Source of the DNA: an uncultured Pelagibacteraceae bacterium
GTDB taxonomy: Bacteria > Pseudomonadota > Alphaproteobacteria > Pelagibacterales > Pelagibacteraceae
Reading direction: 5' to 3'
Length of the DNA stretch: 55,744 nt
Assembly (NCBI GenBank): GCA_902589725.1
Contig: CACITU010000008.1
Location: 1 to 55,744 of the forward strand
Position numbers and translations under genes: made by a program. Below, one piece after another: positions 10,256 to 18,745 of the stretch; the first letter of the stretch is position 1, and every line of letters begins with the position of its first letter. Below the pieces are notes generated by a model, which was given only the letters and a program-made list of their open reading frames with translations, was not told where the DNA came from and ran no database searches.

Positions 10256-10882
10256 TTAACTTACCTGATTGAAAATTTTTTCATCTATGTTTGCATTAAA
10301 CGAAATTGACCTTCTTTCTTCTGTGGTTCCATTAAATGGATAAACTGTGTGCATTAAATAATTTGGAAAAAAATAAAAATCCCCAACTTTTGGTTTAATT
10401 GGAAATATTGATCTAGACAAAAATTGCCTGCTTCCATGAATTAAGTTAAGATCTCCACCTTGAAATTGCTTATCTTTATTTTGTATAAATTTTCCTAGAT
10501 TTTTTGGCACTTTTAAATATCCTGCGCCTGATACATGACCACTGTGATAGTGAACAGGATTATATTCATTTTCAAATTGTCTAACAATCCAACTTTCTAA
10601 CAATTCAAATTTTGTTATTTTAAGATTTAATTCTTTTTCGATCCAGCTATAAACACATTTTGCTAAATAATCTATCCATCCCACATTCTTTGCGAAATCT
10701 TTTTCTAATCTAAATTCTTGGGTGACGTCACCAGCTAATTTATTTCCAAAATCTAGTTTATTTGATTTTTCCTGATCTTTTATAATTTCATCCACATAAT
10801 CATTTAGATCATTTATTAATTTTTCAGGTATTTGAGACTGCATAACACTTGGACCAAAAGGTTTGACAATTTTTAATTCCAT
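10256..10882 (-). CDS. Putative 2OG-Fe(II) oxygenase (TIGR02466-like)
   Basis: A 208-residue protein with a C-terminal oxygenase core. Motifs include the iron-binding region YNPVHYHSGHVSGAGYLKVP, a central GDLNLIHGSRQF, then VGDFYFFPNYLMHTVYPFNG with the distal His, and RRSISFNANI with an Arg suited to bind 2-oxoglutarate. This matches the family often named TIGR02466 putative 2OG-Fe(II) oxygenase, found in SAR11, cyanobacteria and their phages. The substrate is unknown. It shares a minus-strand operon with hisI (2-base gap) and the DUF2237 gene (13-base gap). Confidence 0.8.
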   Translation of the reverse strand: MELKIVKPFGPSVMQSQIPEKLINDLNDYVDEIIKDQEKSNKLDFGNKLAGDVTQEFRLEKDFAKNVGWIDYLAKCVYSWIEKELNLKITKFELLESWIVRQFENEYNPVHYHSGHVSGAGYLKVPKNLGKFIQNKDKQFQGGDLNLIHGSRQFLSRSIFPIKPKVGDFYFFPNYLMHTVYPFNGTTEERRSISFNANIDEKIFNQVS

Positions 10883-10884
10883 TA

Positions 10885-11352
10885 CTAGATTTTTGTTGGA
10901 TTAGGTTGACCCTTATATACTTCCTCTGGATCAAATTTTTTTTCTTTCTCTAAGAATTTCATTTCAACTTCTCTTCCATTTTCTATTGGTCCAGTAGGAA
11001 TCGATCTATAAAAACAAGATCTATATCCAACATGACAACTTGCGCCATCACCAATATCAACTGTTAACCAAATTGAGTCTTGATCATCATCAATTCTTAT
11101 CTCAGTAACTTTTTGAATAAATCCACTTGTTTTTCCTTTATGCCAAATTGTTTTTCTTGATCTACTAAAATAATGTGCTTCTTTAGTTTCAATTGTCTTT
11201 TTAAGAGCCTCAACATTCATATATCCGTGCATTAAAATATCTTTAGTTTTTGAGCACATGGTAATTACTGGAATCAAACCATCATTATCAAATTTAGGTG
11301 AAAGAAGATTTCCTTCTTCAATATCATAGATATTTTCTCTTTTTTTGAACAT
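10885..11352 (-). CDS. hisI: Phosphoribosyl-AMP cyclohydrolase
   Basis: A 155-residue HisI protein catalysing the third step of histidine biosynthesis. Diagnostic segments are MHGYMNVEALKKTIET, YFSRSRKTIWHKGKTSG, the metal-binding acidic run IDDDQDSIW, and the zinc-binding GASCHVGYRSCFYR. The N-terminus is about 25 residues longer than minimal family members (MFKKRENIYDIEEGN). There is no HisE fusion. The gene is divergent from folE, separated by 77 bp that must hold both promoters. Downstream come an oxygenase and DUF2237 gene on the same strand, not other his genes. Confidence 0.95.
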   Translation of the reverse strand: MFKKRENIYDIEEGNLLSPKFDNDGLIPVITMCSKTKDILMHGYMNVEALKKTIETKEAHYFSRSRKTIWHKGKTSGFIQKVTEIRIDDDQDSIWLTVDIGDGASCHVGYRSCFYRSIPTGPIENGREVEMKFLEKEKKFDPEEVYKGQPNPTKI

Positions 11353-11429
11353 ACGGGGTGATTATTTAGCACATATCTAGATATATTAAATATTTTTAAA
11401 TTGAGGTATTTACTGTATAAAAAGGCGCT

Positions 11430-12050
11430 ATGAAATTAGTAAAAGACACAGACAACAATAATTTGGAGACAAAAAAGGTTTCAGATAAAGAAGCAGAGGA
11501 TGCTATCAGAACAATTTTGTCATGGATGGGAGAAGATCCAAAAAGAGAAGGATTGTTGGAAACCCCTAAAAGAGTTGTAAAAGCATTTAAAGAATACTTT
11601 CAAGGCTATAACGAAGACGCAACAAAAGTATTAGACAAAACTTTTGGTGACGTAGAAGGTTATAGCGATATGGTGGTTCAAAAAAATATTTCAGTACAAA
11701 GTCACTGTGAACATCATATGGCTCCAATTATAGGAAAAGCACATGTTGCATACATTCCAAATGAGAGAGTTGTGGGATTGAGTAAAATTGCTAGAGTAGT
11801 AGAAATATTTTCAAAAAGATTACAAACACAAGAGAGATTAACAGTACAGATAGCAAACAGCTTAATGGAAGCGTTAGATGCAAAAGGTGTGGCTGTTACA
11901 ATAGATTCAACTCATCAGTGTATGACTATGAGAGGTATTAAAAAAGAACAAGCAACAACTGTAACCAACTTTTACTTAGGTCAATTTAAAGAAGATCTGA
12001 GTTATCAAAATAGATATTTACGATTTATCAGCACTGAGTTAAAAGACTAG
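11430..12050 (+). CDS. folE: GTP cyclohydrolase I
   Basis: A 206-residue type I FolE. The catalytic zinc site is visible in QSHCEHHMAPIIGKAHVAYIP (about residue 92) and in the late Cys of STHQCMTMRGI. Other core motifs are GLSKIARVVEIFSKRLQTQERLT and the C-terminal ATTVTNFYLGQF. It converts GTP to dihydroneopterin triphosphate, the first step of tetrahydrofolate synthesis. Folate is the methyl acceptor for the dimethylglycine dehydrogenase encoded nearby, though the two genes are not in one operon. An AT-rich leader of about 77 bp separates it from the divergent hisI. Confidence 0.97.
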   Translation: MKLVKDTDNNNLETKKVSDKEAEDAIRTILSWMGEDPKREGLLETPKRVVKAFKEYFQGYNEDATKVLDKTFGDVEGYSDMVVQKNISVQSHCEHHMAPIIGKAHVAYIPNERVVGLSKIARVVEIFSKRLQTQERLTVQIANSLMEALDAKGVAVTIDSTHQCMTMRGIKKEQATTVTNFYLGQFKEDLSYQNRYLRFISTELKD

Positions 12051-12051
12051 T

Positions 12052-13053
12052 GTGTCTGACCAATTTAAAGCACTGATACTTGATCAAGAAGGTGAAAACT
12101 TTTCTCGTGAAGTTAAATCCATTGATAAAAGTTTTCTAAAGCATGGAGATGTAACTGTAAAAGTTGATTATTCTGACCTTAATTTTAAAGATGGAATGAT
12201 TTTAAAAAACGGTGGACGACTAGTTAAAGAATTTCCACATATTCCAGGAATAGATTTTTCAGGAAAAGTAATAGAAAGTGAAAATTCAAAATTTAAAGAG
12301 GGAGATGAGGTAATTTTAACTGGATTCAGAGTTGGGGAAATATTCTTTGGTGGATATTCACAAATTGCAAAAGTAAATGCAGATTTTTTAGTAAAAAAAC
12401 CCGATGGTTTAACAACTAAACAAGCTATGATTTTAGGCACAGCAGGTTTTACTTCATTAATGAGTGCTTTTGCAATTCAAGCAAGAGAAAGTATTTTGTT
12501 AGGTGAAAAAGTTAATGATGTTTTAGTTACAGGTGCAACAGGAGGAGTTGGCAGTGTAGCAGTGATGGCATTAACCAAAATGGGATACAATGTTTCTGCT
12601 GTTACTGGAAAAGATTCAAAAACGGATTATTTAAAATCATTAGGTGCTAAAAACATTATAAATAGGGCTGAATTTGACAAAGATCCACGACCAATAGACA
12701 AAGGTCTATGGGACGGAGTGGTGGACACAGTTGGTGGAAAAATTTTAGCAAATGCAATTGCTCAAACAAAATCAAATGGGATAATATCAGTATGTGGAAA
12801 TGCAAACAGTAATGAACTTAATACAAATTTATTACCATTTATGTTGAGAGGTATTAAAGTTTGGGGCATGGACTCTGCTAATTGTAGCATAAAAAGAAGA
12901 GGTTTCATTTGGGGAGAAGCAACAAACTTAATTGATTTTGATTTATTAGAAAAATCAATTTTAACTGTAAGCTTGGAGGAATTGATTGAGACTTATCCAA
13001 AAATTTTAAAAGGTGAAATTTCTGGAAGAGTATTAGTTGATTTAAATAAATAA
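12052..13053 (+). CDS. acuI: Acrylyl-CoA reductase / YhdH-type NADPH oxidoreductase
   Basis: A 333-residue member of the zinc-independent medium-chain dehydrogenase branch (YhdH/AcuI). It begins at GTG one base after the folE stop. Features are the domain PHIPGIDFSGKVIES, GFRVGEIFFGGYSQ, and the nucleotide motif TGATGGVGSVAVM at about residue 160, followed by TGKDSKTDYLKSLGA; RRGFIWGEATNLIDFDLL is also typical. AcuI enzymes reduce toxic acryloyl-CoA to propionyl-CoA with NADPH and act downstream of DMSP cleavage in marine bacteria, which fits the organism. A general quinone or enone reductase is the alternative. It is coupled by a one-base overlap to a LysR regulator. Confidence 0.85.
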   Translation: MSDQFKALILDQEGENFSREVKSIDKSFLKHGDVTVKVDYSDLNFKDGMILKNGGRLVKEFPHIPGIDFSGKVIESENSKFKEGDEVILTGFRVGEIFFGGYSQIAKVNADFLVKKPDGLTTKQAMILGTAGFTSLMSAFAIQARESILLGEKVNDVLVTGATGGVGSVAVMALTKMGYNVSAVTGKDSKTDYLKSLGAKNIINRAEFDKDPRPIDKGLWDGVVDTVGGKILANAIAQTKSNGIISVCGNANSNELNTNLLPFMLRGIKVWGMDSANCSIKRRGFIWGEATNLIDFDLLEKSILTVSLEELIETYPKILKGEISGRVLVDLNK

Positions 13054-13940
13054 TGGATTGGGATAAACTAAAAATTTTTCATGCTGTAGCAGAAGCTGGT
13101 AGCTTCACAAACGCTACTATTAATTTGAATCTTAGTCAATCTGCTATAAGTAGACAAATTCAATCTTTAGAACAAGATTTAAAAGTTCAATTATTTGAAA
13201 GACATGCAAGAGGATTAACTCTTACAGAAAATGGAGAATATGTCTTTAAAACAGCTCACGAGGTTATTACAAAACTTAAAGAAGTTGAAACATCACTGGG
13301 TGATCAAAAAAGTAAACCCACAGGAAAATTAACTATTACAACTGTGAGAAGTTTTGGTACTCACTGGTTAACACCAAGAATTCAAGAATTTATGAGGCTA
13401 AATCCAGAAATTGAGATAGAACTAGTTTTCGATGATAAAGAGTTAGATTTAAGTACTCGACAAGCAGATATTGGAATTTTCATGAGAAGACCAAAACAAC
13501 TTAATTATATTCAAAAAAAATTAGTGGATATTAAATATTATATTTATGGGTCAAGTAAATACTTGGAAAAAAACGGTATGCCCAAAACAGTTAATGATTT
13601 AAATAAACACAAATTTATTTCATTTGGAAAAGGAGCACCCTCACCAGTCTACAATCCTGATTGGGCTTTAAAAATTGGAATGCATGATGGAAAGAAAAGA
13701 AAATCAATTATGAAAGTAAATAGTGTAAGTGGATTACTATATGGTGTTGAGTCTGGCGTAGGATTAGCTGCACTACCAGAATATTTGGTATCAAATTCTC
13801 CAAACATAATAAAAGTCTTACCTAAAGTAGAGGGACCGATAACAGAGGCTCACTTCGTTTACCCTCAATCACTTAAAAATACAGCTAGAGTTCAAGCTTT
13901 CAGAAACTTCCTATTCAGTAAAATAGGCGACTGGAAGTAA
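13053..13940 (+). CDS. LysR-family transcriptional regulator
   Basis: A 295-residue LysR protein. The N-terminal winged helix is WDKLKIFHAVAEAGSFTNA followed by LSQSAISRQIQSLEQDL and LFERHARGLTLTENG. The remainder is the periplasmic-binding-like effector domain, with TTVRSFGTHWLTP and GVESGVGLAALPEYL. It overlaps the acuI stop by one base on the same strand, unlike the usual divergent arrangement of LysR genes and their targets. It may control acuI autogenously, or the futA region downstream; neither is shown by the sequence. Confidence 0.92.
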   Translation: MDWDKLKIFHAVAEAGSFTNATINLNLSQSAISRQIQSLEQDLKVQLFERHARGLTLTENGEYVFKTAHEVITKLKEVETSLGDQKSKPTGKLTITTVRSFGTHWLTPRIQEFMRLNPEIEIELVFDDKELDLSTRQADIGIFMRRPKQLNYIQKKLVDIKYYIYGSSKYLEKNGMPKTVNDLNKHKFISFGKGAPSPVYNPDWALKIGMHDGKKRKSIMKVNSVSGLLYGVESGVGLAALPEYLVSNSPNIIKVLPKVEGPITEAHFVYPQSLKNTARVQAFRNFLFSKIGDWK

Positions 13941-13992
13941 GAATTTAATTAAAAAAATATCCAAATAATACTTGTAAAATGCTACATTATAT

Positions 13993-14028
13993 GCGATTGA
14001 TAATTATTCGCATTGAGAATAATTCTCA
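13993..14028. promoter_or_regulatory. Putative Fur (iron) operator upstream of futA
   Basis: Bases 14014-14028 form a perfect 15-bp palindrome TGAGAATAATTCTCA, the 7-1-7 layout of a Fur box (TGATAATnATTATCA consensus, with G/C at one symmetric position). Just upstream, 13993-14011 is a second imperfect dyad with GCGA and TCGC arms around ATAATTAT, so the site may be tandem. It lies 35 bases before the futA ATG, in the only promoter-sized gap of this region. A GATAAT hexamer at 13999-14004 could be a -10 element covered by the site. Iron-dependent repression of futABC is the inference. Confidence 0.7.
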
Positions 14029-14062
14029 TTCGCAAACAATTTAGGGTAAAGATAAGGACAAA

Positions 14063-15091
14063 ATGAAAAAAGTAACACTTTTAGCATTATTTGCATCTTT
14101 AATAGTTTCATCTTTTGTAACTGCTAATGAGGTAAATATTTTCAATGCCAGACACTATAAAGCTGATAACGAACTTTATAGCAAATTTACTAAAAAGACT
14201 GGAATTAAAGTAAATTTAATAAATGGAAAAGCTGGTGCATTAGAAAAAAGAATTATAGAGGAGGGTTCAGACTCTTTAGCAGATCTTTATATTACTGCTG
14301 ATGCAGGCAGATGTGGAGCATTTAAGGCTAAAGGAATGACACAAGCTGGTCTAGTGTCTCCAACAATTAAATCATCAGTTCCAAAGAGTTTTAGAACTAC
14401 ACACTGGGTTGGAGTAGCTAAAAGAGCTAGAATAATTTATTACTCACCAGAGAGAGTAACTGGAGCTGAATTATCAGGACTTACCTACGAAGGCTTAGCT
14501 GATCCAAAATGGAAAGGCAGATTAGTAATTAGAAAATCAAGTAATATTTATAATAAGTCACTGGTAGCTTCACTAATTGAAAATAATGGCAAGAAGGCTG
14601 CTGCAGAATGGTCTAAAGGAGTGGTTGCAAATATGGCAAGAACACCAAAAGGAAATGATAGAGCCCAAATTATGGCAGTTGCAGCTGGAGAAGCTGATAT
14701 TGCTGTAGCTAATACATACTACTTAGCACTTATGTTATCTGGTAACAAAGGAGCAGAACAACAAGCAGCAGCAAAAAAAGTTAAAGCATTTTTTCCAAAT
14801 CAAAATGACAGAGGAACACATATGAATATTAGTTGTGCAGCTTTAGTTAAAGGAGCACCTAATAAATCAAATGCAATTGCACTTGTAGACTTCTTGTTAT
14901 CACCAGAAGCTCAAGAACATTTTACAAACAATACTTTTGAGTTTCCAATGATAGCTGGTGTATCTCCAAATCCATTGGTAGTAAATAATTTAGGATTAGA
15001 TTTTAAACAGGATCTAACAACTAAAGTTTCAAGCTATGGAAAAAATCAGGCTGCAGCATTAGAGGTAATGACAGCTGCTGGATGGAAGTGA
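14063..15091 (+). CDS. futA: Ferric iron ABC transporter, periplasmic binding protein
   Basis: A 342-residue FutA/FbpA-type iron-binding protein. The signal peptide covers residues 1-21 (cleavage after VTA). The mature protein opens with NEVNIFNARHYKADNELY, the standard start of the family. Tyrosines suitable as Fe(III) ligands are in IIYYSPERV and NTYYLAL. It captures ferric iron for the FutB/FutC transporter encoded downstream. Expression probably responds to iron through the Fur-type palindrome 35 bp upstream. A GATAAGGA segment before the ATG gives the ribosome site. Confidence 0.95.
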   Translation: MKKVTLLALFASLIVSSFVTANEVNIFNARHYKADNELYSKFTKKTGIKVNLINGKAGALEKRIIEEGSDSLADLYITADAGRCGAFKAKGMTQAGLVSPTIKSSVPKSFRTTHWVGVAKRARIIYYSPERVTGAELSGLTYEGLADPKWKGRLVIRKSSNIYNKSLVASLIENNGKKAAAEWSKGVVANMARTPKGNDRAQIMAVAAGEADIAVANTYYLALMLSGNKGAEQQAAAKKVKAFFPNQNDRGTHMNISCAALVKGAPNKSNAIALVDFLLSPEAQEHFTNNTFEFPMIAGVSPNPLVVNNLGLDFKQDLTTKVSSYGKNQAAALEVMTAAGWK

Positions 15092-15098
15092 GGAACAA

Positions 15099-15293
15099 GT
15101 GAGAAAAAATTTATTTGATTTTAATTTAAGTATTTCTCAAAATAACAGTAGTTCACTCGAAGGTCAGATAACTTGTGAACCGTGTTTGTCTGAGTGTGAA
15201 AAAATTAAAAAAAAAATAAATAATAGAAAATTATCAGAGATCAAAGATAATGATATTGATCATGTCATTAATATTTTTGGTTTAAAAGATTAA
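15099..15293 (+). CDS. Cys-rich small hypothetical protein inside the fut operon
   Basis: A 64-residue ORF starting at GTG, 7 bases after the futA stop, with a good Shine-Dalgarno (TGAGGAACAA). It contains a tight cysteine cluster TCEPCLSECEK (C26, C29, C33; C-x2-C-x3-C) and then a lysine-rich, probably helical tail ending in IDHVINIFGLKD. There is no signal peptide or membrane segment, so it should be cytoplasmic. I do not recognise the family. Position between futA and futB and the metal-binding-like motif suggest a role in iron handling or sensing, but this is inference. The weak start codon and short length leave some doubt that it is expressed. Confidence 0.55.
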   Translation: MRKNLFDFNLSISQNNSSSLEGQITCEPCLSECEKIKKKINNRKLSEIKDNDIDHVINIFGLKD

Positions 15294-15302
15294 TTTTCAA
15301 AA

Positions 15303-15351
15303 AGTGAACATAACTCAATAGTTATTTACCCTACTATTGATTATGTTCACT
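15303..15351 (+). repeat. Long inverted repeat / RNA hairpin between futA and futB
   Basis: Left arm 15303-15322 and right arm 15333-15351 are complementary over 19 bp, with a single bulged C (15314) and a 10-base loop. In RNA this is a very stable stem. No T tract follows (GAAACAAAG), so it is not a standard intrinsic terminator. It lies between the small Cys-rich ORF and futB, ending 15 bases before the futB ATG. A 3' stabiliser or RNA-processing barrier that keeps futA mRNA in excess over futB is the likeliest role. Confidence 0.75.
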
Positions 15352-15366
15352 GAAACAAAGGGTAAA

Positions 15367-16992
15367 ATGTATTTTAATAAGATAAATATTTGGTTTTTGT
15401 TTTCTTTATTGGTATCAATTTTTGTTGTTATACCAATTGTTACAGTATTTACTAGTTTTTTTGAGGATACATCGAATTATTATCAAATTCTAAAAGATAC
15501 TTTTTTGTTTGAATATATTTTTAATTCACTAATTTTGCTGGTTGGTGTCTTAGTTTTAACTTTTTTAATTGGAACTAGTACAGCTTATTTAGTTTCTTTT
15601 TATAAATTCCCTTTAAGTAATTTTTTTAAATGGGCTCTGATATTATCTTTTGCAGTTCCACCATATATTTATGCGTATTCTTTAACAGCTTTCTTTGAAA
15701 ATTATGGAACTTTATATTCGATATTGAAAAATGTATTCGGAGAAGCAAATTATAACCAAAACATTCCAAAGTTTGATGGTTTAATAGGCGCTGTACTTTC
15801 TCTATCTTTTTCACTATTTGCTTATGTTTATATTCTCACAAGAGCATCATTCCAGTATCAATCTCAAAATCTAATTGATTTAGGGAGAAATTTAGGATTT
15901 TCTAAAATGAAGTCTTTTTACTCTTTAATATTGCCTGCGGCCAGACCGGCAATCGTTGCAGGCCTTTCTTTGGTAGCAATGGAAACTTTAGCTGAATTTG
16001 GAGCTGTTGATTTCTTTTCTATAAATACCTTAACTACGGGTATCTACAATTCTTGGATCACGTTTGATGATTTAGCTTTCTCAAACAGGATATCTTTTTT
16101 TCTTCTTTTATTCATTTTTGCAGTATTCATTTTAGAAAATTTATCTAGAAAAAAGGCAAGGTATCATTCAAATACAAAAGGTGGATTTAAACAAAAAGAA
16201 AAAATTCAACTTTCAGGAGCAAAAGCATTTTATGCATTTTCAATTTGTTTTGTTGTTTTCTTTTTAAGTTTTTTATTTCCACTAAGTCAAATGTTATATT
16301 GGACTTTAAAGTTTCCAGAAAATCTTTTCGATATACCGGTCATTACCTTGACATTAAATACACTTTACTTGGTATTATTATCTAGTTTAGTTTTGATAAC
16401 TTTTTCTTTAATTTCTAATTATGGAAATAGAGTTTCAAAAAATAAAACCTTAAATGCTTTGTCTACTTTATCTATTTCAGGTTATGCTATTCCAGGAGTA
16501 ATCTTAGCTGTAGCCTTCATAACTTTTATAGCTTGGTTTGACGACAACGTAGTTAAAGCACTAGGTTTTTTATCTGTTAAAAAAATATTTATTGGTTCTA
16601 TACTTGGTTTGGTTCTTGTTTATTTTATTAGGTTCTATTCTTTAGCCTTTAATGGAATAAAATCAGGATACGAGAAAATAAATATTTCAGTTGATGAAAG
16701 TTCATACCTACTTGGTTATTCTAAAAAAAAGACTTTCATTAATATTCATATACCTTTCTTAAGAAAATCTATTTTATTTGTTGGAATTCTTATTTCTTTA
16801 GAAATAATAAGAGAATTACCAATCACCTTGATTTTAAGACCTTTTAATTTTGAAACATTCGCAACTACTGCATATATATCTGCCTCTGAAGACTTGCTAG
16901 AAGCTGCTGCTGTACCTTCATTATTTTTAATTCTTATTGCAAGTTTTTTTATAATGCTTACATCTAAATATATTCTGAGAGATAATGAGTAA
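15367..16992 (+). CDS. futB: Ferric iron ABC transporter permease
   Basis: A 541-residue FbpB/FutB-type permease with about 12 membrane helices in two homologous halves. The EAA-type loops that contact the ATPase are visible as IDLGRNLGFSKMKSFYSLILPAARPAI in the first half (about residue 180) and DESSYLLGYSKKKTFINIHIPFLRKSI in the second (about residue 445). The ATG at 15367 is chosen because AAAGGG lies at ideal spacing and the upstream hairpin then stays outside the gene; an in-frame TTG at 15337 and ATG at 15343 are possible but lie inside the hairpin. Its 3' end overlaps futC by 8 bases. Confidence 0.93.
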   Translation: MYFNKINIWFLFSLLVSIFVVIPIVTVFTSFFEDTSNYYQILKDTFLFEYIFNSLILLVGVLVLTFLIGTSTAYLVSFYKFPLSNFFKWALILSFAVPPYIYAYSLTAFFENYGTLYSILKNVFGEANYNQNIPKFDGLIGAVLSLSFSLFAYVYILTRASFQYQSQNLIDLGRNLGFSKMKSFYSLILPAARPAIVAGLSLVAMETLAEFGAVDFFSINTLTTGIYNSWITFDDLAFSNRISFFLLLFIFAVFILENLSRKKARYHSNTKGGFKQKEKIQLSGAKAFYAFSICFVVFFLSFLFPLSQMLYWTLKFPENLFDIPVITLTLNTLYLVLLSSLVLITFSLISNYGNRVSKNKTLNALSTLSISGYAIPGVILAVAFITFIAWFDDNVVKALGFLSVKKIFIGSILGLVLVYFIRFYSLAFNGIKSGYEKINISVDESSYLLGYSKKKTFINIHIPFLRKSILFVGILISLEIIRELPITLILRPFNFETFATTAYISASEDLLEAAAVPSLFLILIASFFIMLTSKYILRDNE

Positions 16993-18046
16993 TAGCTATT
17001 TAGAGATAAAAAATGTTGATTTTACAATAAGTGGGAAGACTAAAGTCAAAAACGCATCTTTCGTAATTGAAAACGAGGGAGATACTTTATGTATTTTAGG
17101 TCCATCAGGAATTGGAAAGACAACAATACTTAGAACTATTGCTGGCTTAGAAAAAATTGAAAAAGGTACAATTAAACTAAACGGTAAAATATTATCTTCC
17201 AAAGATCAAAATGTAGAGCCTGAGGATCGAAATATATCCTTAGCTTTTCAAGATAATAGTTTGTTTCCACATTACACAGTTGAAAAAAATATTTTATTAG
17301 GTGCTGAAAGAAATCAGGGAAAAAGAAAAAAAAAACTTAGCTTTAAGGAGATAGTAGATTTTCTTCATATAGATCAAATTTTAACAAAATACCCACATGA
17401 AATTAGTGCAGGAGAAGCGCAAAGAGCTTCACTTGCTAGATCACTTTTAACACAACCTGATCTCTTGCTTTTAGATGAGCCATTATCAAATGTTGATCAA
17501 AGTTTTAAAGAGGAGATACAAGTAAAATTAAAAAAAATATTAAGTAAATTGAAGATTACAACAATTATAGTAACTCACGATTCATACGAAGCTTTTTACC
17601 TTGGACACAAATGTGCAATTGTTCTAGATGGTCAAATTAAACAGTTTGACGATCCTTATAATGTTTATCATTTTCCAAACTCAGAAGAAGTAGTTAATTT
17701 TTTAAATAGAGGTATTTTAATTCCTGCAAAAGTTACAGGAGAAAATTCATTAGAAAACGAAGACCTAGGAACAATTAAAGGTAATTTCATTAAGCATTAT
17801 CCAAAAGGATCAAATGTAAAATTATTATTACAGCCAGAAGATCTTGAGCATGATGATAAGAGCAATCTAAAATTAGAGGTGGTTGATAGGAAATTTAGAG
17901 GTACAAACTTTATTTATACCTTAAAAACTAACAGCGATTTACTTATACCAGTTTTTGTTCATTCACATCATGAACACCAACACGAAGCAGACGAAAAGTT
18001 TGGAATTAAAAGACCGATTCATATTGATCACATAGTTTGTTTTTAA
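16985..18046 (+). CDS. futC: Ferric iron ABC transporter ATP-binding protein
   Basis: A 353-residue ATPase with the usual order: Walker A LGPSGIGKTT (about residue 38), Q-loop LAFQDNSLFPH, signature ISAGEAQRASLARSLL, Walker B LLLLDEPLSNVD and the H-loop IIVTHDSYEAF. The signature deviates from LSGGQ. The C-terminal OB-like regulatory domain (about 235-353) holds a histidine-rich patch VHSHHEHQHEADEKF, with H346, H349 and C352 near the end, which could bind a metal. It powers FutB. The start overlaps the futB end by 8 bases. Confidence 0.93.
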   Translation: MSNSYLEIKNVDFTISGKTKVKNASFVIENEGDTLCILGPSGIGKTTILRTIAGLEKIEKGTIKLNGKILSSKDQNVEPEDRNISLAFQDNSLFPHYTVEKNILLGAERNQGKRKKKLSFKEIVDFLHIDQILTKYPHEISAGEAQRASLARSLLTQPDLLLLDEPLSNVDQSFKEEIQVKLKKILSKLKITTIIVTHDSYEAFYLGHKCAIVLDGQIKQFDDPYNVYHFPNSEEVVNFLNRGILIPAKVTGENSLENEDLGTIKGNFIKHYPKGSNVKLLLQPEDLEHDDKSNLKLEVVDRKFRGTNFIYTLKTNSDLLIPVFVHSHHEHQHEADEKFGIKRPIHIDHIVCF

Positions 18047-18058
18047 TAAAACAAGCAA

Positions 18059-18745
18059 ATGCTTTCAAAAAAACAATTGTTCACCAGAGGTATGCTAGAT
18101 ATTTCTCCGCATATGCTTTCAGTGATTCCATTTGGAATAATCTGTGGAGCAATTGGAGTTGAACTTGGTTTTAATCCTTATTTAGTTTATGCAATGTCCT
18201 TCATTATTTTTGGAGGTGCTTCTCAAATAGTTTTTTTGCAGCTTTTATCAGGAGGTGCATCTAGCTTAGTTGCTGTTACTTCTGTTGGAATTATAAATTC
18301 TCGACATTTATTATATGGAGCAGTTTTATCTGAGTATCTAGAAAAATTATCTTTTATTAAAAAATTATTAATATCATATGTAATAGTTGATCAGGGCTTT
18401 GCAGAGTCTAATAAATTTTTTAAAAAAAATAAATCTGAGGAATATTTACATTATCATTTAATAGGCACTGGGTGCACGATGTGGGTTTGTTGGCAAATTG
18501 CTACACTTTCAGGAATTATTTTGGGATCATTTTTACCTGAGGAACTTGGATTAAAATTTGCCATCCCTCTGACATTTATTGCAATCGTTGTACAAGATTT
18601 AAAAAAAATTGATCATGTAATTGTAATGATTACTTGTGGTTTAAGCTCATTATTATTTTTTGATGCACCATTTAAATCTTATATAATTATTTCACCAGTT
18701 ATTGCTTTGTTTGTAGCTTCGTTATTATTGAGGTTAAAAAAATGA
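18059..18745 (+). CDS. azlC: AzlC-family branched-chain amino acid exporter, large subunit
   Basis: A 228-residue membrane protein with the AzlC signature: IPFGIICGAIGVELGFNPYLVYAMSF, FGGASQIVFLQLL and the short INSRHLLYGAVLS. About 6-7 membrane helices are expected. AzlC works with the small AzlD subunit, encoded with a 4-base ATGA overlap downstream, to export branched-chain amino acids or their analogues. It starts 12 bases after futC, so it may be cotranscribed with the iron transporter, although no functional link is known. Confidence 0.92.
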   Translation: MLSKKQLFTRGMLDISPHMLSVIPFGIICGAIGVELGFNPYLVYAMSFIIFGGASQIVFLQLLSGGASSLVAVTSVGIINSRHLLYGAVLSEYLEKLSFIKKLLISYVIVDQGFAESNKFFKKNKSEEYLHYHLIGTGCTMWVCWQIATLSGIILGSFLPEELGLKFAIPLTFIAIVVQDLKKIDHVIVMITCGLSSLLFFDAPFKSYIIISPVIALFVASLLLRLKK

